Source: Aquisalimonas sp. 2447
Lineage (GTDB): Bacteria > Pseudomonadota > Gammaproteobacteria > Nitrococcales > Aquisalimonadaceae
Assembly: GCF_012044895.1 (NCBI RefSeq)
Contig: NZ_CP050695.1
Coordinates: 248,001-312,000 of the forward strand
Direction: 5' to 3'
DNA length: 64,000 nt
Shown here: positions 1 to 8,828 of the stretch, one piece after another
Layout: each line of letters opens with the position of its first letter
Numbering within the stretch: the stretch's first letter is position 1
Made by a program: the position numbers and the translations under genes
The notes under the pieces: model-generated
Told to the model about the DNA's origin: nothing
Databases searched by the model: none
The model's input: the letters and a program-made list of their open reading frames with translations, nothing else

Positions 1-929
1 ATGGCCCGGTGCATTTCCGCTACCGGTACCGGCGCTACGAGGACTTCGATGGCCGCTATGATCGCAATCTCGTCGGTGTCGGGGCCCGCCTCAATGAGCA
101 GTGGCTGGCGACGCTCTACGGGGATGTGGAGGGCGCCAAGGAGAACATCGACGTCCAGACCGAACTTGCCTGGGCAGATAATGCCGGCAACCGGTTCCGT
201 GCGGCACTGGTGGCCCCGGATGTCGCCTTCGACGGCAAGCAGGACAATGCCGTCTACGAACGCCAGCCCTATACCTATTACCTGGAGGGGGCGCGGCGGT
301 TCGAGGGCGCCACGGTCTACGGGTTCACCAATTACAATGATTACCTGCGCCTGCGCGACAACGAGCGCGACTTTACCTACCGCTACGATCAGGCCCGCGC
401 CGGCCTGGGTGTGGACGTGTCGCTGAGTGACCGCCTGGAGGGCAGCCTCGAGGCGGAAGGCCTGTATACCACACGCCGCCTGGACGACCGCGACGGCGAA
501 TTCGAGGACAGCCGGCTGCGGCGTCGTCACGGCCAGATCACCGCGGAGCTGCGTCACGACTACCGCGCCGACCTGGATCTCTGGGGGGGCGCTCGGTACT
601 TCCGGCTTTCCGAGCGGGATCGCCGCCCTGCCGATGACGACCGTCTGGACCGACAGGAGCGCATCGAGCGGATGGTCTATGCAGGCGTTACCTGGCATCT
701 GAGCGATAATCTGCGTTTCGCGCCGGGGGTATTCATCAACCAGGCGGATGTCCGCGAACGCGAGGATGGCGAGGACGACGACGAAGATGGTCTCTACGGC
801 AAGCTGACGCTGCCGCTACAGATCACCGTGGACGGCAACACCGGCGGCTACGTCACGCTGAATCCCACGGCACGCCTTCACCGGGCGGCATTCGGTGGCG
901 GCAACATCCAGGTCGATCTGCCGTTCTGA
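1..929 (+). CDS. Outer-membrane beta-barrel-like protein, 5' partial
   Basis: The frame is already open at base 3 and has no convincing start, so the N-terminus lies outside the window; a GTG at 9 is internal. About 309 residues are visible. They form short alternating strands rich in Arg, Asp, Tyr and Phe with aromatic girdle residues (for example ERMVYAGVTWHLSDNLRF) and acidic loops (REREDGEDDDEDG). The chain ends in Phe after QVDLPF, which is the usual C-terminal signature of a porin-like barrel recognised by the Bam machinery. The pattern suggests a surface barrel, perhaps an autotransporter-free porin or uncharacterised OMP. No specific substrate can be read from it. The family assignment is an inference from strand pattern and C-terminus only. 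Confidence 0.6.
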   Translation, partial: GPVHFRYRYRRYEDFDGRYDRNLVGVGARLNEQWLATLYGDVEGAKENIDVQTELAWADNAGNRFRAALVAPDVAFDGKQDNAVYERQPYTYYLEGARRFEGATVYGFTNYNDYLRLRDNERDFTYRYDQARAGLGVDVSLSDRLEGSLEAEGLYTTRRLDDRDGEFEDSRLRRRHGQITAELRHDYRADLDLWGGARYFRLSERDRRPADDDRLDRQERIERMVYAGVTWHLSDNLRFAPGVFINQADVREREDGEDDDEDGLYGKLTLPLQITVDGNTGGYVTLNPTARLHRAAFGGGNIQVDLPF

Positions 930-963
930 ACGCCGCAGCACGCGTCGGGGGGCGCGGTGGGGT

Positions 964-2388
964 TCAGCGTAGGATCTTGCCGGGGTTCATGACGCCCCCG
1001 GGGTCCAGCGCGGTCTTGATGCTGCGCATCAGTTCCAGCTCCACCGGGTCCTTGAGCCGCTCCAGTTCCCCGACCTTGAGCTGGCCGACGCCGTGTTCCG
1101 CGGCGATGGAGCCGCCCATGGCGGCAACCACATCATGGACGATGCGGTTGCACTCCGCCCAGCGGGCGAGAAACGCGCCCGGGTCTTCGTGCCGCGGCTG
1201 TGACAGGTTGAAGTGGATGTTGCCATCGCCCAGGTGGCCGAAGGGGCACACCCGCACCCCCGGGATTGCCGCCTCGATGCGGGTGGTGGCTTCCTCGAGG
1301 AATGCCGGGATCCGGGAAACGGCCACGGAGACGTCGTGCTTGATACTGGCGCCGTCATGGCGCTGGCCCTCGGGGATGCTCTCCCGCAGGTGCCATAGGG
1401 TGCGTGCCTGCTGCACCGACTCGGCCACCACGGCGTCCAGCGCCCGGCCGCTCTCCAGCGCATCGCCCAGCGCCGCTTCCAGGCCCTCGCGCAGCTCGTC
1501 GCCGGGGCGGGGCGTGGAGAGTTCCACCAGCAGGTACCACGGGTAGGCCGCCTCGAAGGGGTCGGCGCAGCCTTGGATGTGGTCGATGGCGGTGGCCAGG
1601 CTGGTGCGGCTCATGAGTTCGCAGCCGGTGAGGGTGTCGCCGCTGCACTCCCGCAGCGCCGGCAGCAGTTGCACTGCCGCCGCCGGGGACTCCAGGGCCA
1701 CCAGGGCAGTCCGCGTCTGCCGAGGGCGCGGGAACAGTCGCAGCACCGCCGCGGTAATGACCCCCAGGGTTCCCTCCGCACCGATGAACAGATTCTTGAG
1801 GTCGTAGTGGCTGTTGTCCTTGCGCAATCCGCTGAGCCCGTTCCAGATCCGCCCGTCCGCCAGGACCACTTCCAGACCAAGGCACAGGTCCCGGGCGTTG
1901 CCGTAGCGCAGTACATTGGTGCCCCCGGCGTTGGTGGCCAGGTTGCCGCCGAGCATGCAGCTGCCTTCGGCGGCCAGGCTCAGCGGAAACAGCCGATCGA
2001 CATCCTCGGCCGCACGCTGCAGGTCGGCCAGGATACAGCCGGCTTCGGCGGTCAGGGTCTCGTTGGCGGTGTCGATCTCGCGGATGCGCCGCATCCGCCG
2101 CAGGCTCAGCAGCAGCTGCGTCCCGGACGTGTCGCAGGCGGCGCCACCACAGAGCCCGGTGTTGCCACTCTGGGGCACCACCGCGATGCCGGCCTCGCTG
2201 CAAAGGGCGAGAACCCGGGCCACCTCCGCGGTAGTCGCCGGTGCCACCACCGCCACCGGCACGCTCCGGTACAAACCCCGCCATTCCCGTAGCAGTGGCT
2301 CCCGGGCGTCACCGGCCAGCCAGCCCGCCTCGCCGACGGTGGCGCGAATGCGCGCGAGCGTAGTGTCAACGGGATCGGTGCTATTCAT
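964..2388 (-). CDS. FAD-linked oxidase / D-2-hydroxyacid dehydrogenase-like
   Basis: This is a 474-residue flavoprotein of the GlcD/D-2-hydroxyglutarate dehydrogenase type, which oxidises D-2-hydroxyacids to 2-oxoacids and passes electrons to the respiratory chain or an electron carrier. The FAD_binding_4 signature is visible as VPQSGNTGLCGGA near residue 80, followed by EGSCMLGGNLATNAGG. The C-terminal oxidase domain carries PFGHLGDGNIHFNLSQP and AEHGVGQLK, both typical of the family. The longer frame starting at 2490 would run into dinB on the other strand, so the ATG at 2388 (MNSTDPVDTT) is preferred. That leaves a 76-base divergent spacer to dinB. The exact substrate is not determinable from sequence. 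Confidence 0.9.
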   Translation of the reverse strand: MNSTDPVDTTLARIRATVGEAGWLAGDAREPLLREWRGLYRSVPVAVVAPATTAEVARVLALCSEAGIAVVPQSGNTGLCGGAACDTSGTQLLLSLRRMRRIREIDTANETLTAEAGCILADLQRAAEDVDRLFPLSLAAEGSCMLGGNLATNAGGTNVLRYGNARDLCLGLEVVLADGRIWNGLSGLRKDNSHYDLKNLFIGAEGTLGVITAAVLRLFPRPRQTRTALVALESPAAAVQLLPALRECSGDTLTGCELMSRTSLATAIDHIQGCADPFEAAYPWYLLVELSTPRPGDELREGLEAALGDALESGRALDAVVAESVQQARTLWHLRESIPEGQRHDGASIKHDVSVAVSRIPAFLEEATTRIEAAIPGVRVCPFGHLGDGNIHFNLSQPRHEDPGAFLARWAECNRIVHDVVAAMGGSIAAEHGVGQLKVGELERLKDPVELELMRSIKTALDPGGVMNPGKILR

Positions 2389-2464
2389 GCGCCCATTCTG
2401 CCATGCGCCGCCCGCTGCGGGGTGGTGGCTCCTGTACCCATGCCGCGCAGGATAGAATGCAGCC

Positions 2465-3544
2465 ATGAGCGAGCGGCCGCGCAAGATCATCCACGTGGAT
2501 ATGGACGCGTTCTATGCGTCCGTGGAACAGCGGGACGACCCGGATCTGCGCGGTCAGCCGGTGGTGGTGGGCGGCTCGCCGGACGGGCGCGGTGTGGTGG
2601 CGGCGGCCAGCTACGAGGCGCGCCAGTATGGCATCCACTCCGCCATGCCGGCGGCCCGTGCATTGCGGCAGTGCCCTCACGCCGTGTTCATCCGGCCCCG
2701 GTTCGACACCTACAGGGCCGTGTCCCGGCAGCTCCGGGGCATATTCCTGCGCCACACCAGCCTGGTCGAACCGCTGTCCCTGGACGAGGCGTATCTGGAT
2801 GTCACCGACACCCCCGACTTCGGCGGCTCCGCCACCCGGGTTGCGGAGGCCATCCGCCGGGCGGTGCGCGAGGAAACCGGTCTCACCGCCTCCGCCGGCG
2901 TCTCCTACAACAAGTTCCTGGCCAAGCAGGCCTCGGACATGGACAAGCCGGACGGCCTGACGGTCATCACTCCGGGCCACGGTGCGGATTTTGTCGCCAC
3001 CCTGGCCGTGGGCCGGTTCCACGGTGTCGGCAAGGCCACCGAGGCGCGCATGCACGAACTCGGCATCCATACCGGCGCCGATCTCCGGCACTGGGAGTTG
3101 CACGATCTCCAGGAGGTCTTCGGCAAGCGGGCGCCGTTCTACTACGGCATTGCCCGGGGCGTGGACGAGCGCCCGGTGGAGCCCACGCGGGAGCGCAAGT
3201 CCGTGGGCGCCGAGAACACCTTCCGCCGCGACCTGGCCGCCCGGGGTGACATGGTGGCTGCGCTGGAGCCCCTGGCGGGCAAGGTTGCGGAGTCCCTGGC
3301 GGCGAAGGGGCTGCAGGCGCGGACGCTGACGTTGAAGGTGAAGTACGCGGATTTCGAGCAGATCACTCGTCGCCGGACCGCCGCGGCCCCATTGCATGAC
3401 GCCGCGGGCATGATGCCGCTGCTGGATGTCCTGCTGGACGAGACCGACGTGCACCGGCGCGCCGTGCGCCTCCTCGGAGTCACGGCGTCTGGCCTGGAGC
3501 CACGGGAGCCGCGCGCGGTAAGGCAGCTCGCCTTTTCCCTATAA
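2465..3544 (+). CDS. dinB: DNA polymerase IV (Y-family translesion polymerase)
   Basis: This 359-residue protein copies past damaged bases without proofreading and is usually SOS-induced. The palm carries HVDMDAFYASVEQ (Asp12 metal ligand) and SLDEAYLDVT (Asp107-Glu108). The fingers contain AASYEARQYGIHSAMP, and SAGVSYNKFLAKQASDMDKPDG marks the thumb region. The length matches the family (about 350). It is transcribed divergently from the FAD oxidase and ends convergently, overlapping the rof-like gene by 6 bases. The start MSERPRK sits just ahead of the first conserved strand. I do not see a clear LexA box in the short upstream spacer. Confidence 0.97.
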   Translation: MSERPRKIIHVDMDAFYASVEQRDDPDLRGQPVVVGGSPDGRGVVAAASYEARQYGIHSAMPAARALRQCPHAVFIRPRFDTYRAVSRQLRGIFLRHTSLVEPLSLDEAYLDVTDTPDFGGSATRVAEAIRRAVREETGLTASAGVSYNKFLAKQASDMDKPDGLTVITPGHGADFVATLAVGRFHGVGKATEARMHELGIHTGADLRHWELHDLQEVFGKRAPFYYGIARGVDERPVEPTRERKSVGAENTFRRDLAARGDMVAALEPLAGKVAESLAAKGLQARTLTLKVKYADFEQITRRRTAAAPLHDAAGMMPLLDVLLDETDVHRRAVRLLGVTASGLEPREPRAVRQLAFSL

Positions 3545-3775
3545 CGGCATGAACCGCCGTATGCGGTCGAGGCGGATCTCCAGCGGCCGGCCCACGGCGC
3601 GCTGGGCGATCAGGAACTCCTCGTGCTCGCGGGTGCGCAGGTCCACCGGCAGCAGGGGCTCGATATGCCAGCGCCCGTCCGGGCTCTGCCAGCCCACCCG
3701 CAGCCGCGTGCCCTGCACGATGGCGATCTCCAGTGCGGCGTAGGTCTCGCAGCCGATGGGATGATAATCGCTCAT
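3539..3775 (-). CDS. rof: Rho-binding antiterminator (Rof/YaeO-like)
   Basis: This is a small protein of 78 residues from MSDYHPIGCETY. The family binds Rho factor and reduces Rho-dependent termination. The N-terminal pattern YHPIGCETYAALEIAI and the tail REHEEFLIAQRAVGRPLEIRLDRIRRF resemble the Rof fold (YxPIxCxxYDxLE and a C-terminal RLDKI strand). The ATG at 3775 is chosen over 3814 because conserved sequence begins there. It overlaps the end of dinB convergently by 6 bases. The call rests on short similarity seen by eye, so it is moderately firm. The 137 bases to the next leftward gene hold a GC-rich hairpin but no T tract. Confidence 0.72.
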   Translation of the reverse strand: MSDYHPIGCETYAALEIAIVQGTRLRVGWQSPDGRWHIEPLLPVDLRTREHEEFLIAQRAVGRPLEIRLDRIRRFMPL

Positions 3776-3912
3776 GGCCAATGCCCTTCCCCTCGTGGGG
3801 CCGGTGGGTGACACACCGCGCGATTCAGGTCGGCCCCTACCGCATGGTTATAGTACAGATCTCGGCGACCGCGACATGTGTCGCCGGAAATGTTCAGTGT
3901 TTCCCGAGGGGG

Positions 3913-4101
3913 TCAGTCGTCATCGCGGAGGACGGTGATGCCGGCCAGTTCGCCGGTCCCGTCCACCTCCACCATGAACTCGATGGGTCGGCAGCAGATC
4001 TCGCAGTCCTCCACGTACTGCTGGCTGCCGGCGGAGCAGTCCACGGCGGTGATGAAGGGCTCGCCGCAGTACGGGCATTCCACGGTGGTCTCGGTGATCA
4101 T
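3913..4101 (-). CDS. CPXCG-motif small cysteine-rich protein
   Basis: This is a 62-residue protein from MITETTVECPYCGEPF. It has two Cys pairs: CPYCG near residue 9, and CEICC with a further Cys near residue 22, consistent with a small zinc-binding fold. It belongs to the widespread CPXCG-motif family of proteobacteria, whose biochemical role is unknown. The start codon overlaps the stop of hemW (ATGA at 4098-4101), so the two are translationally coupled in the leftward rph-rdgB-hemW direction. A longer frame beginning at 4344 is only the overlap with hemW in another frame. Confidence 0.85.
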   Translation of the reverse strand: MITETTVECPYCGEPFITAVDCSAGSQQYVEDCEICCRPIEFMVEVDGTGELAGITVLRDDD

Positions 4102-5258
4102 TCCGTCTCCGGCAGGAAGCGCTGCAGCAGCGTGTCCAGGTGGTTGTGCCCGGCCGTCGTGGGCATGATGGCCCCGTCCCGGCGAGTCAGTAGTCCGTCC
4201 CGGGTGGCAGCGGCCATCATGGGCTCCAGGTCCGCGAAGGTCAGACCGGTGCGGGCTTCGAACAGCGCCGGCGTGAAGCCCTGTTCCAGGCGCAGGCAGT
4301 TCATGAGGAACTCCAGCGGGCGCTCCGCGGTGGGGATGGTCCACTCTTCGGCGTTGGCCGACCCCTGATCGGCCCGAGGCATGTACAGCGCCGGAACCTT
4401 GACCTTGCGGTAGCGGTGGATGGTGTCGGCGTCCGGGGCGGTGAGCTTGCCGTGGGCCCCGGCGCCGATGGCCAGGTAGTCACCGAACTGCCAGTAGTTC
4501 AGGTTGTGGCGGCAGGCATGCCCTGGACGGCCCCAGGCCGAAATCTCGTAGCGCAACAGTCCCTGCTCACGCAGATGTCCGGTGCACGCTTCCTGCATGG
4601 CCCACGCCGTGTCCGGATCCGGCAGCGCCGGCGGCCGTGCGTAGAACACCGTATTGGGTTCGATGGTGAGCTGGTAGTGGGAGATGTGGGGAGCACCCAG
4701 GCGGACCGCCTCGTCGATATCGGCCAGGGCGGCGTCCTGCGCCTGTCCCGGCAGAGCGAACATCAGGTCGACGTTGAAGGTCTCGAAGCCGGCGGCGTGG
4801 GCAGCTTCGATGGCCCGACGCGCCTCGTCGGGGCCGTGGATGCGGCCCAGAACCTCAAGCCGGTGGATGTCGAAGCTCTGCACGCCGATGGACAGGCGGT
4901 TCACCCCGGCGCTGCGGAAAGCGGCGAAGCGCCCCTGCTCCAGCGTGCCCGGGTTGGCCTCCAGCGTGATTTCGGCCCCCGGTGCCAGATGGGGCTGCAG
5001 CCACTCGATGACGCGGCTGATGGCCGCCGGCGGGAACAGGCTGGGCGTGCCGCCGCCGATGAACACCGTCTCGATGGTGCGTCCCGCCGCACGCTCGAGT
5101 TCGGCGTCAAGGTCCGCCCGCAGCGCCGCCAGGTAGTCCTCGACGGGAAGTTGCTCCGGGGCAGTGTGGGAGTTGAAGTCGCAGTACGGGCACTTGCGCA
5201 CGCACCAGGGCAGGTGCACGTACAGGCCGAGCGGTGGTGTGGTGAGGCGCGACGTCAT
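4098..5258 (-). CDS. hemW: Radical SAM heme chaperone HemW
   Basis: This 386-residue radical SAM protein is related to oxygen-independent coproporphyrinogen oxidase (HemN). HemW proteins bind and insert heme and usually lack coproporphyrinogen oxidase activity. The 4Fe-4S motif CVRKCPYC is at residues 19-26, just after GLYVHLPW. GGGTPSLFP and ANPGTLEQGRFAAFRSAGVNRLSIGVQSF are family signatures, and ISHYQLTIEPNT lies in the barrel. The short N-terminus without the extra HemN Cys favours HemW. The ATG at 5258 is preferred over 5306, which adds an unrelated extension. It shares ATGA with the following CPXCG gene. A REP pair separates it from rdgB. Confidence 0.93.
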   Translation of the reverse strand: MTSRLTTPPLGLYVHLPWCVRKCPYCDFNSHTAPEQLPVEDYLAALRADLDAELERAAGRTIETVFIGGGTPSLFPPAAISRVIEWLQPHLAPGAEITLEANPGTLEQGRFAAFRSAGVNRLSIGVQSFDIHRLEVLGRIHGPDEARRAIEAAHAAGFETFNVDLMFALPGQAQDAALADIDEAVRLGAPHISHYQLTIEPNTVFYARPPALPDPDTAWAMQEACTGHLREQGLLRYEISAWGRPGHACRHNLNYWQFGDYLAIGAGAHGKLTAPDADTIHRYRKVKVPALYMPRADQGSANAEEWTIPTAERPLEFLMNCLRLEQGFTPALFEARTGLTFADLEPMMAAATRDGLLTRRDGAIMPTTAGHNHLDTLLQRFLPETE

Positions 5259-5367
5259 GGTGCCTACTCTGCAGGTGTTTACGGCGGCCGGGCGCCGCAT
5301 GTTCACGCTGTCCGAAGGACGCCTCTTGATACACCGTCAAACCGGCGGTCGCGGCTGCAACTGCCCG

Positions 5368-5462
5368 CGTAGGGTGGACCTTCAGGTCCACCTTCCCGAG
5401 ACGTACCAGCCGAGGCGGCTCAGCGAAAACCGGCAACGGTGGACCTGAAGGTCCACCCTACG
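5368..5462. repeat. Inverted pair of REP palindromes with GTAG head (BIME-like)
   Basis: Two 25-base arms, 5368-5392 and 5438-5462, are perfect inverted copies 45 bases apart. Each arm is itself a hairpin (GGTGGACC, loop TTCA or TGAA, GGTCCACC) preceded by the tetranucleotide GTAG. A GTAG head followed by a small palindrome is the hallmark of REP sequences mobilised by RAYT transposases. The pair lies between rdgB and hemW, where it could modulate mRNA stability or coupling. No RAYT gene is present in the window. Confidence 0.85.
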
Positions 5463-5465
5463 GAA

Positions 5466-6059
5466 CTACGAGACGTTCAGTGCATCCAGCAGCGCCCGCA
5501 ATGCCTGCCCCCGATGGCTCAGCCGGTTCTTGGTGTCCGCCGGCAGTTCAGCCGCCGAACAGCCTTCCGTCGGCACCCGGAACACCGGGTCGTAGCCGAA
5601 GCCGCCCTCGCCGCGGGGGGCATCAAGGATTCGCCCTTCCCAGACGCCCTGGCAGATCACTGGGGCCGGATCCTCCGCATGCCGCATGTAGACCATGACG
5701 CAGCGGAATCGTGCCGTGCGTTCGGCCTCCGGCACGCCGGCCAGTTCGGCCAGCAACAGGCTGTTGTTGGCGTTGTCGTCGCCGTGGGTGCCGGCATAGC
5801 GCGCCGAGTGGACGCCCGGGTCCCCGTCCAGGGCGTCGACCTCCAGGCCGGAATCGTCGGCGATGGCAGGCAGCTGCGTATGCGCGCAGGCGTTCCGGGC
5901 CTTGATGATGGCGTTCTCGACGAAGGTCAGCCCCGTCTCCTCCGCCTCCGGTACCAGGTACTCGGACTGCGGGATCACGGTATAGCCGCCGGGCCGCAAC
6001 AGGGCGTCTACTTCGGCGACCTTGCCGGCGTTGTTGCTGGCGAATACTGTGCGCTGCAT
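5466..6059 (-). CDS. rdgB: XTP/dITP diphosphatase (non-canonical purine NTPase)
   Basis: This 197-residue Ham1/RdgB enzyme hydrolyses ITP, dITP and XTP to monophosphates, keeping deaminated purines out of nucleic acids. The phosphate-binding SNNAGK is at residues 8-13. FVENAIIKARNA and AIADDSGLEVDALDG carry the conserved acidic metal ligands, and GGFGYDPVF and SHRGQALRAL complete the family set. The length is as expected (about 197). It starts 31 bases after the rph stop, in the usual rph-rdgB-hemW order. Confidence 0.97.
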   Translation of the reverse strand: MQRTVFASNNAGKVAEVDALLRPGGYTVIPQSEYLVPEAEETGLTFVENAIIKARNACAHTQLPAIADDSGLEVDALDGDPGVHSARYAGTHGDDNANNSLLLAELAGVPEAERTARFRCVMVYMRHAEDPAPVICQGVWEGRILDAPRGEGGFGYDPVFRVPTEGCSAAELPADTKNRLSHRGQALRALLDALNVS

Positions 6060-6090
6060 TGCGTCTCCGGGTGGCGGGTGCCTCGGCCTC

Positions 6091-6813
6091 TTATTTCTGA
6101 TCTTCCAGGGCGTCGCGCTGGTGCGTGACCAGCCCCGCGATGCCTTTCTCCGCCAGTTCCGTCATGGCGTTGAGTTCGTCGCGGCGGAAGGCGTGACCCT
6201 CCGCGGTGCCCTGGATCTCGATGAAGGCACCGGCATCGTTCATGACCACGTTCATGTCCGTTTCCGCTTCGCTGTCCTCCGGGTAATCCAGGTCCAGAAC
6301 CGGCGTGCCGCGGTAGATGCCCACCGACACCGAGGCCACCTGGCCGTGCAGTGGATTGCGGCGAAGCAGTCGGCGGTCCACCAGCGAGCGCATGGCGTCG
6401 GCCAGCGCCACATAGCCGCCGGTGATGGAAGCGGTGCGGGTGCCGCCGTCGGCCTGCAGCACGTCACAGTCGATGACCACGCTGCGCTCGCCGAGCGCTT
6501 CCAGATCGATGGCCGCACGCAGGGAGCGGCCGATCAGCCGCTGGATTTCCACCGTGCGGCCCTGCTGCTTGCCCCGGGCGGCCTCGCGGCCCATGCGCGA
6601 GCCCGTGGACCGGGGCAGCATGCCGTACTCGGCGGTGACCCAGCCGCGGCCCTTGCCGCGCAAGAAGCCGGGCACGCTCTCCTCCACCGAGGCGGTGCAC
6701 AGCACCTGGGTGTCACCGAACTCCACCAGCACCGAACCTTCGGCGTGCTTGGTGTAACGGCGGGTGATACGCACTGGGCGCAGCTCGTCGGGTTGGCGAC
6801 CGCTGGGGCGCAT
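6091..6813 (-). CDS. rph: Ribonuclease PH
   Basis: This 240-residue phosphorolytic 3'-5' exonuclease trims tRNA 3' ends. It has the RNase PH fold: [13 protein letters not shown] at the N-terminus, [22 protein letters not shown], and [18 protein letters not shown] with the catalytic acidic residues. The ATG at 6813 gives the family-typical N-terminus MRPSGRQ; the upstream ATG at 6858 adds 15 unrelated residues. It is the first gene of the leftward set and is divergent from yicC, with a spacer of about 100 bases that must hold both promoters. Confidence 0.97.
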   Translation of the reverse strand: MRPSGRQPDELRPVRITRRYTKHAEGSVLVEFGDTQVLCTASVEESVPGFLRGKGRGWVTAEYGMLPRSTGSRMGREAARGKQQGRTVEIQRLIGRSLRAAIDLEALGERSVVIDCDVLQADGGTRTASITGGYVALADAMRSLVDRRLLRRNPLHGQVASVSVGIYRGTPVLDLDYPEDSEAETDMNVVMNDAGAFIEIQGTAEGHAFRRDELNAMTELAEKGIAGLVTHQRDALEDQK

Positions 6814-6914
6814 GAAATCTCTCCGGGGTGTCTGAATCGGGGTTGGTGAGGGTAACATAGCGTGTTTACCAATATCCGGTCTGCACCGGTCCTTGAAACA
6901 GGGAGGGTTGATCC

Positions 6915-8400
<1,486 letters not shown>

Positions 8401-8547
8401 CCCGCTGCATGCGGGTGGTCGCCTCCCGCGGTTGCCCCGCCCTGGTGCATGTTTCGGTCCAATTCTGGTGCAGAGCACCACTTGTTGCCGTGTTTCAGTT
8501 ACACTGAAGCGTCAGAAAGTGTTTTCAATCAGGGAGTCATTCACCCC

Positions 8548-8820
8548 ATGGCACGCGTTACCGTCGAGGATTGCCTCGAAAACGTCGATAACCGCTTCGA
8601 ACTCGTTCTGGTCGCCTCCAAGCGCGCCCGTCAGATCTCCCATGGCGTGGAGCCGCGGGTGCCACTGGAGAACGACAAGCCCACCGTGCTCGCGTTGCGC
8701 GAAATCGCCGGTGCCCATGTCGGCGCCTCCATCCTCGAAGAGGATCTGCAGGCGGAGTACCAGCAGGCGGTTGCCGAAAGCCCCGCGCCGGCCATGCCCG
8801 AGACTCCGGACGATACGTGA
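8548..8820 (+). CDS. rpoZ: RNA polymerase omega subunit
   Basis: This 90-residue protein, [23 protein letters not shown], is the omega subunit that helps fold and assemble the beta' subunit and forms a ppGpp site on RNA polymerase. RARQISHG and [13 protein letters not shown] are the conserved parts, followed by an acidic, Pro/Ala-rich tail. The internal ATG at 8548 is chosen because the 33 residues upstream of it in the same frame are not conserved sequence; GGGAG precedes it. The stop lies 8 bases before spoT. Confidence 0.97.
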   Translation: MARVTVEDCLENVDNRFELVLVASKRARQISHGVEPRVPLENDKPTVLALREIAGAHVGASILEEDLQAEYQQAVAESPAPAMPETPDDT

Positions 8821-8828
8821 GGTAGCCC

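Noticed and set aside
3870-3895. Hairpin GGCGAC...GTCGCC as a terminator between rof and the CPXCG gene
   Set aside because: There is no T run on either strand and the stem is short.
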